From assembly GCA_025458665.1 (NCBI GenBank), contig JALOSG010000070.1, positions 1 through 11,765 of the forward strand: a stretch of 11,765 nucleotides of DNA, read 5' to 3'. This document shows positions 5,950 through 11,765 of the stretch, piece by piece. Numbering within the stretch: the stretch's first letter is position 1; every line of letters begins with the position of its first letter. A model generated the notes under the pieces. That model had not been told where the DNA came from and did not search any database. It saw only the letters and a program-made list of their open reading frames with translations. The position numbers and the translations under genes were made by a program. The DNA comes from Serpentinimonas sp. (lineage in GTDB: Bacteria; Pseudomonadota; Gammaproteobacteria; Burkholderiales; Burkholderiaceae_C).

Positions 5950-7386
5950 TCAACCTCTGGTGTGTACCTGGACGACCAAGGTGTCGCCAACCCCGGATCG
6001 CTCCGGACGTGGGTGAGAATGTGCAGCCGCCGAGCGCGCGACTGCTGCGGGGCGGCCAAGCTGCCACGCCAGCACGGCGGACAGCGCGAACATGCAGGCC
6101 TCGAAGCCAAAGACGGTGGAATACGCGGTGCCCGAATCGGCAATCAGCCAGCGGGCCAGGTCGCTGGCGCCAGTACCCAGCAGGCCGCCCACGCCAAACG
6201 CGATGGCCTGCGCGGCGCCCCAGAGGCCCATGCGCACGCCTTCGCGGGCGTGGCGGCCTTCACTGGCCAGCCGCATCATGGAACCGATGGCACCGATGGA
6301 GAACGCGCCGTTGGCCACGCCCAACACGAACACATTGGCCTTGAGCCACCAGCCCTCGCCGGCCAGCCCGGCCCCGGTCAGGCCGAGCAGCGCCACCGCG
6401 GAGGCGACACAGCCGCCAATGGTCCAGCCGCGCAGGGAGCCCAACGCTGCCAGCGCAGGGTGGCGAGCGCCCCAGCGCGCCGCCACGGCACCTGCTGCAG
6501 CCACCAGCAACATGCCCAGCAAAACGCCGCCATGCTGCACGCCAGATAGCTGGGTGGATTCACCCGGGGTGTAGGCAAACACCTGCCCGGCAAAGGGCTC
6601 GAGGATCAGGTCCTGCGCGCTGTACGCCAGCATGGACACGAACACGAAGATGGTGAATCGCCGCGCCACGGGCTCGGCCCAGACCTGGGTCAGGGCTTCG
6701 CGGAAGGTGGGCTTGGCTTGCGGGGCAGGCTCTGGCGTGGCCGTGGCGTTACCGGCACAAGAAGCGTCTGCTGTACCCACCGGACCTTCCAGTCCATGCA
6801 GCGCCACCACCGTGAGCAAAACCGCCAACCCGCACACCACTGCGGTCACCAGCACCAGCCGGGAGGGAGAATACGGGTCCAGCCAGTGCCCAGCCACACC
6901 CGCGGTGATGGCAAAGCCGGCAATCATCATGACCCAGACCATGGTGGCAGCGCCTGCGCGGCGCGCCTCGGGCACGCGTTTGGCCAGCATGACCAAGAGC
7001 GAGGTGCCACTGGCGCTCACGCCCAGGCCGATAACCATGAAGGACAGCACAGCACCGAGAATGCCGGCACTGCGGTGGGTTTCCATGGCAACGGTGGACA
7101 AGGCGGCGCAGACACCACCCAGCGCCAGTACCACCATGCCGCCCACGATCCAGGGGGTGCGCCGGCCGCCCACATCCGAGCCATAACCCATGCGCGGGCG
7201 CGCCACCTGCACCAGGTAGTGCAGCGCTACCAGAATGCCTGGCAGCAAAGCCGGCAAGGCCAGTTCCACCACCATGACACGGTTGAGCGTGCTGGTGGTC
7301 AGCACCACCACCGCACCCAGGGCGGCCTGCACCAGCCCCATGCGTGCCACGCTGAGCCAGCCAAAAGGAGCCGCGACGCGGCTCAT
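5950..7386 (-). CDS. PucC/Bch2-type major facilitator family protein (light-harvesting assembly or pigment transport)
   Basis: This is a polytopic membrane protein of the bacteriochlorophyll delivery (BCD) branch of the major facilitator superfamily, to which PucC, LhaA and Bch2 (ORF428) belong. These proteins are needed for light-harvesting complex assembly or pigment delivery; the transported substrate is not firmly known. The product is 478 residues from the ATG at 7386, which overlaps the bchG stop as ATGA. Family features include LNRVMVVELALPALLPG (34-50), GYGSDVGGRRTPWIVGGM (68-83 region), many Gly/Ala/Val-rich helices, and a central hydrophilic loop at about 200-235 between the two six-helix halves. 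The hydrophilic C-terminal tail (about 445-478) is rich in Arg, His and Ser. Its position between bchG and bchP matches that of bch2 in other purple bacteria, so I favour Bch2 over PucC proper. Confidence 0.9.
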   Translation of the reverse strand: MSRVAAPFGWLSVARMGLVQAALGAVVVLTTSTLNRVMVVELALPALLPGILVALHYLVQVARPRMGYGSDVGGRRTPWIVGGMVVLALGGVCAALSTVAMETHRSAGILGAVLSFMVIGLGVSASGTSLLVMLAKRVPEARRAGAATMVWVMMIAGFAITAGVAGHWLDPYSPSRLVLVTAVVCGLAVLLTVVALHGLEGPVGTADASCAGNATATPEPAPQAKPTFREALTQVWAEPVARRFTIFVFVSMLAYSAQDLILEPFAGQVFAYTPGESTQLSGVQHGGVLLGMLLVAAAGAVAARWGARHPALAALGSLRGWTIGGCVASAVALLGLTGAGLAGEGWWLKANVFVLGVANGAFSIGAIGSMMRLASEGRHAREGVRMGLWGAAQAIAFGVGGLLGTGASDLARWLIADSGTAYSTVFGFEACMFALSAVLAWQLGRPAAVARSAAAHSHPRPERSGVGDTLVVQVHTRG

Positions 7387-8330
7387 GCCAGCCACCCCGA
7401 AGCAGTGCCGAAAAACGTCAGTGACGGCATAACCATGGGTGCGCTGTCGGCCATGACCAGAGAGCGCAGCGCCCAGGCGCTCACCATCATGCCGGCCACG
7501 AACAAGGGCACGCCGAAGCCGCTGTACCAGAGCGCCCGGCCCCGCACATTGGCGAGGAAACGGCGCATCATGAGCAGTTGCACACCCAGCAGGCCCAGCA
7601 CCGCCAGCGCATGCCAGGGCTGGCCCCACAGGAACAGCAGCACAATCACGCCCACCTGGGGTACGCCCATGACCCAGCAGGCCACCTGCCCGGCACGCTG
7701 AACGCCCAGTTGCACCGGCAGGGAACGTACGCCCATCTGCCGGTCGCCCTCAATCGCTTTGAAATCGTTCAGCGTCATGATGCCGTGGGTGCCCAGGCTG
7801 TACAGCGCCGCCAGGGCCAAAGACCGGCCATCGGGCATGAGCCCACCGGCCATGACCGCCGCACCGGTGACCCAGGCAATGCCCTCGTAACTGATGCCAC
7901 ACGCCGCATTGCCCCACCAGCCGTTTTCTTTCAGGCGTATGGGCGGGGCGCTGTAGGCCCAGGCCAGAATCAGTGCCACCACAGTGGCCCCGAAACCCCA
8001 CGGACCCAGCGCCATACCCACCAGCAGCGACAGCAGCGTCCAGGCAATGGCCAGATACAGACCCCAGTGCCCCGGTATGCGACCAGAAGGAATAGGCCGT
8101 TGGGGCTCATTGATGGCGTCCACATGCCGGTCGTACCAGTCGTTCACGGCCTGGCTGGTGGCACACACCAGCGGGCCGGCCAGCAGTATGCCCACCACGG
8201 CGAGCAACCAGTTGCTTTGCAGCGCCACGCCAGAAGCCACGACACCACAGGCAAAGGCCCACATGGGCGGAAACCAGGTGATGGGCTTGAACAGTTCTGC
8301 CACGGCAGAGAGTGAAGGCGCGCGGGTCAT
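7383..8330 (-). CDS. bchG: Bacteriochlorophyll synthase (geranylgeranyl transferase)
   Basis: This UbiA-family membrane prenyltransferase esterifies bacteriochlorophyllide a with geranylgeranyl diphosphate. From the ATG at 8330 the product is 315 residues. The first aspartate motif, NDWYDRHVDAINEPQRPIPSG (63-83; Asp64, 67, 71), binds the Mg-diphosphate. The second is NDFKAIEGDRQMGVRSLPVQLG (188-209; Asp189, Asp196). In between is YSAPPIRLKENGWWGNAACGISYEG (126-150), typical of chlorophyll synthases. About eight to nine hydrophobic segments are visible. I chose 8330 because GGGAG lies 10 bases upstream; an ATG at 8339 is one base from that site and a TTG at 8360 has no support. It is the first gene of the operon, directly downstream of two PpsR-type boxes, and its stop overlaps the next gene's ATG. 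Confidence 0.96.
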   Translation of the reverse strand: MTRAPSLSAVAELFKPITWFPPMWAFACGVVASGVALQSNWLLAVVGILLAGPLVCATSQAVNDWYDRHVDAINEPQRPIPSGRIPGHWGLYLAIAWTLLSLLVGMALGPWGFGATVVALILAWAYSAPPIRLKENGWWGNAACGISYEGIAWVTGAAVMAGGLMPDGRSLALAALYSLGTHGIMTLNDFKAIEGDRQMGVRSLPVQLGVQRAGQVACWVMGVPQVGVIVLLFLWGQPWHALAVLGLLGVQLLMMRRFLANVRGRALWYSGFGVPLFVAGMMVSAWALRSLVMADSAPMVMPSLTFFGTASGWLA

Positions 8331-8361
8331 GAAATTCATTCTCCCACCGGGGTGCAACAAG

Positions 8362-8379
8362 TGTCAATTAAATATTACA
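8362..8379. promoter_or_regulatory. PpsR/CrtJ-type operator, bchG-proximal box
   Basis: TGT (8362-8364), twelve bases, ACA (8377-8379): an exact match to the TGT-N12-ACA palindrome bound by PpsR/CrtJ. It extends to GTGT...ACAC, and the spacer is almost all A/T. On the minus strand a TTGACA (-35-like) is embedded in the box. It lies 31 bases upstream of the bchG start. Repressor binding here would block the bchG-bchP operon promoter. The family consensus is established; use here is inferred. Confidence 0.75.
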
Positions 8380-8386
8380 CTATGCT

Positions 8387-8404
8387 TGTACGACTAGATT
8401 GACA
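8387..8404. promoter_or_regulatory. PpsR/CrtJ-type operator, ppsR-paralogue-proximal box
   Basis: A second exact TGT-N12-ACA (TGT 8387-8389, ACA 8402-8404) starts 7 bp after the first box and lies 32 bases upstream of the plus-strand ppsR-like start. A TTGACA on the plus strand is embedded at its right end (8399-8404), though no convincing -10 follows at 17 bp. Close pairs of such palindromes are known to bind CrtJ cooperatively in Rhodobacter capsulatus, so these two probably act as one operator for both directions. Confidence 0.7.
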
Positions 8405-8436
8405 CTCTGTCAGCCATCGGCCGTGCGGGAGCCTGC

Positions 8437-9822
8437 ATGAGCGACACGCACCGTGTGCCACCCGATTTGAGCGGCCTATCCCCCTGGGCCCCCGAATTGG
8501 CCCAAACCTTCGTCACCTTGGCCAGCGACATTGCGTTGGTGCTGGACGACGCGGGACGGGTGTGCTCCGTGGCCCAGGCCGGGCACGCCGCGCTGGAGCC
8601 CGACCCCACCATATGGACAGGCCGGCTTTGGGCGGATACCGTGCTGCCCTCCTGCCGCGACAAAGTCCTGCAGACCCTGCAGGAAGTGAAACAGTGTGGC
8701 CTAGCCAAGCGCCGCGAGGTGAACCACCCAGGGCCCGATGGTCAGAGCGTGGCCATGGCCTACACCGCACTGCGGTTGGGCCATAGTGGCCCAATCCTGG
8801 TGGTGGGGCGCGATCTGGCTGCCATTACCGCCATGCAACAACGCTACCTGCTGGCGCGCCAGCAGATGGAGCAAGGCTACTGGCGCGCCCGGCAAGCCGA
8901 AGCCCGCTACCGCCTGTTGTTCCAGGTAGCCACCGACGCGGTGCTGCTGGTGGATGCCGCCAGCCGGCATATTCTGGAAGCCAACCAGGCGGCCGCCGAC
9001 TTGTTCGAACTGCCCGTGGAGCAGTTGCAGGGGCGCGATGCCACCTTCGGCTTCGAGCGCGATTCCCGCGCGGCCCTGAAGGCCCTGCTGGAACGTGCCC
9101 AGAGCAGCGCGGCCCCTGCCGACGCAAGGTTGCAACTGCTGGGCAAAATGGCGGCAGCGAACGTGACGGCGATCCCCTTTGACGGCGACACCGCACCCCG
9201 CTTGCTGCTGCGGGTTCGGCGCGCCGAACTGCCGGGGCGCGCCAGCGAAATCAACGCCACGCTGGCCCGGCTGGTGGACAGCAGCCACGACGGCGTGGTG
9301 GTGACCGATACCGCGGGCGCCATTCTGGTGGCCAACCCGGCCTTCCTGCAGCTGATCCGAGTGTCCACAGAAATCGAGGTACGTGGCCGCCCTCTGCAAG
9401 ACTGGGTAGGCGTGGGCGACACACAGTTTGGCGAGGTGCTGGAACAGGTCCGCTCCCGGGGCGTGGCCAGGCGCCAGAGCTCCCGGGTCTTATCGGCCGA
9501 TGCTCAGTTGAGCCCGGTGGAACTGAGCGCGGCTCAGCTGAGCAATGGCGAGGACGACTGCATAGGCTTCACTATCCGGCCGCTGCCGAGCGCCGGCCGG
9601 GACACAGAACTGGCCACAGAACTGCAAGCGGTACTGGCCGATCTGACGGCCCAGCTGTCGCGCCAGATTGGAGAGGCGCCGCTGCCCGAGTTGCTCCGGC
9701 AGGCGGCCCTGGTGCTGGAGCGCCAGTTCATCAGGCTGGCGCTCGAACGCTCCACCGATGGGGTCTTTGGCGCAGCCCACCTGCTCGGTATCAGCGAAGC
9801 AGAGTTGCGGGCGCGGCAGTAG
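8437..9822 (+). CDS. PpsR/CrtJ paralogue with degenerate, truncated helix-turn-helix
   Basis: The 461-residue protein has the PpsR plan: N-terminal PAS-like domain (about 20-125), glutamine-rich coiled linker ending GYWRARQAEARYRLLFQ (147-163), PAS1 (about 157-262) and PAS2 (about 275-385). The C-terminal FIS-type region is atypical. Residues 433-461 (RLALERSTDGVFGAAHLLGI, then SEAELRARQ) align with the helix-turn-helix of the intact PpsR encoded next door. The recognition helix SRQSLYVKL is replaced by SEAELRARQ, and the chain stops there, without the following RRFGI. The conserved helix-turn-helix cysteine is Phe431. Cysteines are at 43, 73, 87 and 375. GGGAG five bases before the ATG supports the start. 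Other frames past the stop show no lost helix, so a recent frameshift is unlikely. It probably dimerises or senses but does not bind DNA in the standard way (inference). Confidence 0.85.
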   Translation: MSDTHRVPPDLSGLSPWAPELAQTFVTLASDIALVLDDAGRVCSVAQAGHAALEPDPTIWTGRLWADTVLPSCRDKVLQTLQEVKQCGLAKRREVNHPGPDGQSVAMAYTALRLGHSGPILVVGRDLAAITAMQQRYLLARQQMEQGYWRARQAEARYRLLFQVATDAVLLVDAASRHILEANQAAADLFELPVEQLQGRDATFGFERDSRAALKALLERAQSSAAPADARLQLLGKMAAANVTAIPFDGDTAPRLLLRVRRAELPGRASEINATLARLVDSSHDGVVVTDTAGAILVANPAFLQLIRVSTEIEVRGRPLQDWVGVGDTQFGEVLEQVRSRGVARRQSSRVLSADAQLSPVELSAAQLSNGEDDCIGFTIRPLPSAGRDTELATELQAVLADLTAQLSRQIGEAPLPELLRQAALVLERQFIRLALERSTDGVFGAAHLLGISEAELRARQ

Positions 9823-9852
9823 GGGCTTGCAGAGGACAGGTAAGGCGGGAAA

Positions 9853-11328
9853 TCAGCTGTTCGGGGCGTCGGAACCGAGATCGCCGATACCGAAGCGGCG
9901 CAACTTCACATACAGGCTCTGGCGCGAGAGCCCCAGCATTTCTGCCGCCGACACCCTGTTGTCATTGGTCAGTTCCAGCGCCGCCTCTATGCACAACTGC
10001 TCGATCAGGTCGGTGGTCTCGCGCACGATATCGCGCAAGGGCACCCGGCCCACCAGGTCGGTCATCTGGCCGGCAGAACGCGGCAAGTCCTTGCCCAGCT
10101 TGGCCTCGCCCTCCAGCCTGCGCCCAATGTCGCGGATGGTGAAGCCCAGGCAGGGCGCATCGCCCGACACCACAGACACTGCCGAGATCTCCACTTCAGC
10201 GGTGGACCCGTAGTCGCCGCGCAAGCGGGTGGCATACAGGCGCACCACACCATGCTGGCGCAGGTTGGACAACAGCACGCTGAGGTCGACACCAGCGCGG
10301 CCCAGCCAGCGGTCAATGAGTTCGCCACGGGCCATTTCTTCGTTCGGCAACTGTGCCAGATCGAGGAAAGTGCGGTTGGCCGCGATGATGCGGCCCTCCA
10401 GATCGGTGATGACAAACCCATCGGGTGCCATTTCCATGATACGCATCAGCTGGCTACCCCGCGCATCGGCGCTCTCGGCGCTGAGCTCCGGAGGAGTGAG
10501 ACGCACCAGAAAATGCGAGGCGTTTTCCTGCCGGAACATGGAGGCCACCAACTGCACCGGCTGGTCGTGCTCCAGCAGACGCACGTTCACCGGGTCGGCA
10601 CGGCCGTTGGTGCGCAGGCGCGCAAACAGGTCTTGCACATCGGCGCGGCTGGCCTCCTGCAGGCTTTCCGAGAGCTGCCAGTTGGAACGCCGCGGCCGGT
10701 CGCCCAGCAACTTGTAGGCGGCGGGGTTGGCCTCCTCCAGCCGCTCGGTCTCGGCATTCATGATGAGCACCGCCTCCGAGGACTGCTGGAACAGCAGCCG
10801 GTAGCGGGTTTCCACGTGGCGAAGACGCCAGTAATCCCGCTCCATGGAGACCTGGGCGCTCACCAACCGCTGCTGCAAGGTGACCTGGGAGCGCAGGTCG
10901 CGCCCAAACGCCACTGCGTGGCGGCGCGGGTCGGCATCGGCCGGTGGGGCTCCTTCGGACCTTCTGAAGGGAACCAGCGAATAGGACAGGGGCAGGTCGG
11001 CGCCGTCGGCGGTGGGGTGGTTCACATGCCGCCAACGCACCGAAGCGGTGCCCTCGCGCATCGTGCGAAGCATTTCCAGCACCTTGGGCTGGCTCTCTAC
11101 CGTCACGGTGTCCTGCCAGGGCTTGCCCAGCCAGCCCTGGTATCCGTGGCCCTGCAGTTCTTCGCTGCCGAAGGCCATATCCTGGATCACGCCGTCCTCA
11201 TCGACGATCAGGACCACATCGGCAGCTGCCGCAATCAGCTTTCCTGCGAGCTCACCATCAAGTCCTGCCAGAAACCGCTCGGGGCGGCCGAAGCCACCGC
11301 CATGCTGTTCCTGAGTTTCTGAGTTCAT
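9853..11328 (-). CDS. ppsR: PpsR/CrtJ transcriptional repressor of photosynthesis genes
   Basis: This is a redox-responsive repressor of bacteriochlorophyll, carotenoid and light-harvesting genes that binds TGT-N12-ACA. The 491-residue product has an N-terminal domain (about 25-145), a Q-linker ending DYWRLRHVETRYRLLFQ (165-181), PAS1 (about 175-278) and PAS2 (about 292-402) with the PpsR-typical WLGRAGVDLSVLL (341-353). The intact FIS-type helix-turn-helix at 444-480 includes EQLCIEAALELTN (443-455) and MLGLSRQSLYVKLRRFGI (464-481). Cys446 is the helix-turn-helix redox cysteine; the only other cysteine is Cys393, so the usual second cysteine between PAS1 and PAS2 is absent. The start at 11328 has GGAA about eight bases upstream. 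It is convergent with the paralogue (30-bp gap) and lies 44 bp after an aerR-type gene on the same strand, probably in one transcript. Confidence 0.95.
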   Translation of the reverse strand: MNSETQEQHGGGFGRPERFLAGLDGELAGKLIAAAADVVLIVDEDGVIQDMAFGSEELQGHGYQGWLGKPWQDTVTVESQPKVLEMLRTMREGTASVRWRHVNHPTADGADLPLSYSLVPFRRSEGAPPADADPRRHAVAFGRDLRSQVTLQQRLVSAQVSMERDYWRLRHVETRYRLLFQQSSEAVLIMNAETERLEEANPAAYKLLGDRPRRSNWQLSESLQEASRADVQDLFARLRTNGRADPVNVRLLEHDQPVQLVASMFRQENASHFLVRLTPPELSAESADARGSQLMRIMEMAPDGFVITDLEGRIIAANRTFLDLAQLPNEEMARGELIDRWLGRAGVDLSVLLSNLRQHGVVRLYATRLRGDYGSTAEVEISAVSVVSGDAPCLGFTIRDIGRRLEGEAKLGKDLPRSAGQMTDLVGRVPLRDIVRETTDLIEQLCIEAALELTNDNRVSAAEMLGLSRQSLYVKLRRFGIGDLGSDAPNS

Positions 11329-11372
11329 TGTGTGGTTCCGGCCATAGAAAATGCGCTGCCGCTTATGTTACG

Positions 11373-11765
11373 TTACCGGGGAGGTGCTGCCGGGCGACCC
11401 ACCAGCAATTCCGCCAGTTCGGGGGCTTTGCTGCCGTCCGTAGTGATGAGATCGGCGTGGAGGGCGTCTGCAAATTCGGGATTGCTGTTGAAGACCGGTC
11501 CACCGACCAGCACGCGAAGCTTGGGGTTGACCGATGAAGATCTGACATTCCTGATCGTTTGCGCCAACTCTTCCAGATGCAAGTGGCCGGCCAGGGAAAA
11601 ACCGACGATATCGAACCACTCGCGCCGCACCATGACTATCGGGTCAGCGCCGGCCTCCCAGGGCCCCCCGGCCACATCCCAGCCAGCACGGCGGAAAAAC
11701 TCGGCCACCATGACCAGCCCGAAGGTGTGCTGCTCACCAGGACTTGGTAGCAACAGCGCCCGCAG
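11373..11765 (-). CDS. aerR: AerR/PpaA-type cobalamin-binding antirepressor (partial, 5' end beyond window)
   Basis: The last 130 residues of a B12-binding-domain protein are visible, and the frame is open to the window edge. LPSPGEQHTFGLVMVAEFF holds the histidine that in AerR-type proteins is the lower or axial cobalamin ligand (the family's D/E-x-H-x-x-G motif). It is followed by the SLAGH (S-x-L-like) element and VLVGGPVFN, the glycine pair that contacts the nucleotide tail. AerR in Rhodobacter capsulatus and PpaA in R. sphaeroides modulate CrtJ/PpsR and are encoded next to it; here ppsR follows 44 bp downstream on the same strand. The N-terminal half is outside the window, so I cannot say whether a long or short AerR form is made, or exclude another cobalamin-dependent regulator. 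Confidence 0.88.
   Translation of the reverse strand: MRALLLPSPGEQHTFGLVMVAEFFRRAGWDVAGGPWEAGADPIVMVRREWFDIVGFSLAGHLHLEELAQTIRNVRSSSVNPKLRVLVGGPVFNSNPEFADALHADLITTDGSKAPELAELLVGRPAAPPR

Noticed and set aside
7387..7629. 81-residue N-terminal extension of the PucC/Bch2-like protein
   Set aside because: It lies inside bchG in another frame and has non-membrane, shadow-like composition. The ATG at 7386 in an ATGA overlap fits the family start.
9823..9852. Frameshift that would restore a full helix-turn-helix to the plus-strand PpsR paralogue
   Set aside because: I read the other two frames from about 9780 to 9850 and found nothing resembling the recognition helix or the RRFGI ending, so the truncation is not explained by a single base change.
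10252..11322. 356-codon plus-strand open frame opposite ppsR
   Set aside because: It mirrors the well-conserved PpsR coding strand in high-GC DNA and has no motif of its own.
11329..11372. PpsR box or separate promoter between the aerR-type gene and ppsR
   Set aside because: Every TGT in this gap was checked for ACA twelve bases on and none fits; the short GTAAC repeat there is not a known operator.

Overview
This window looks like the chromosome of a phototrophic betaproteobacterium of the Burkholderiales/Comamonadaceae type (Rhodoferax, Rubrivivax or Limnohabitans-like lineage). That placement is an inference. It rests on the high GC content, a cysE-trmJ-suhB housekeeping block of the kind common in Burkholderiales, a Tat-exported HiPIP, and bacteriochlorophyll genes next to PpsR/AerR-type regulators. 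The window appears to span one edge of a photosynthesis gene cluster.

Left part (1 to about 3350), housekeeping: the 5' part of cysE (serine acetyltransferase, minus strand) and trmJ (tRNA ribose methyltransferase, minus strand), then, divergently, suhB (inositol monophosphatase family) and a PilZ/YcgR-type c-di-GMP receptor on the plus strand. Next comes a Tat-exported high-potential iron-sulfur protein (plus strand), a likely soluble electron carrier to the reaction centre. A 108-bp convergent gap after it holds several small stem-loops.

Centre (3910 to 8330), a tight minus-strand operon read right to left: bchG (bacteriochlorophyll synthase), a PucC/Bch2-type major facilitator, bchP (geranylgeranyl reductase), tspO, and an unrecognised 85-residue three-helix membrane protein. 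Junctions are 4-base ATGA overlaps or gaps of 2 and 8 bases, so the five genes are probably translated together. BchG attaches the geranylgeranyl tail, BchP reduces it to phytyl, the PucC-like protein probably helps assemble or deliver pigment, and TspO is a known tetrapyrrole/oxygen-linked regulator in this group of bacteria.

Right part (8331 to 11765), regulation: a 106-bp divergent control region carries two TGT-N12-ACA palindromes of the PpsR/CrtJ type, 7 bp apart and almost symmetrically placed between bchG and a first ppsR-like gene. That first gene (plus strand) keeps the PpsR domain plan, but its C-terminal helix-turn-helix is degenerate and cut short and the conserved redox cysteine is replaced. 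Facing it tail to tail is a full-length ppsR with an intact helix-turn-helix and the redox cysteine. Upstream of that ppsR is the C-terminal part of an AerR/PpaA-type cobalamin-binding antirepressor. The most interesting hypothesis is a repressor, a non-DNA-binding PpsR paralogue and a B12 antirepressor acting together on the bchG promoter region. No RNA genes, insertion sequences or CRISPR arrays were seen.
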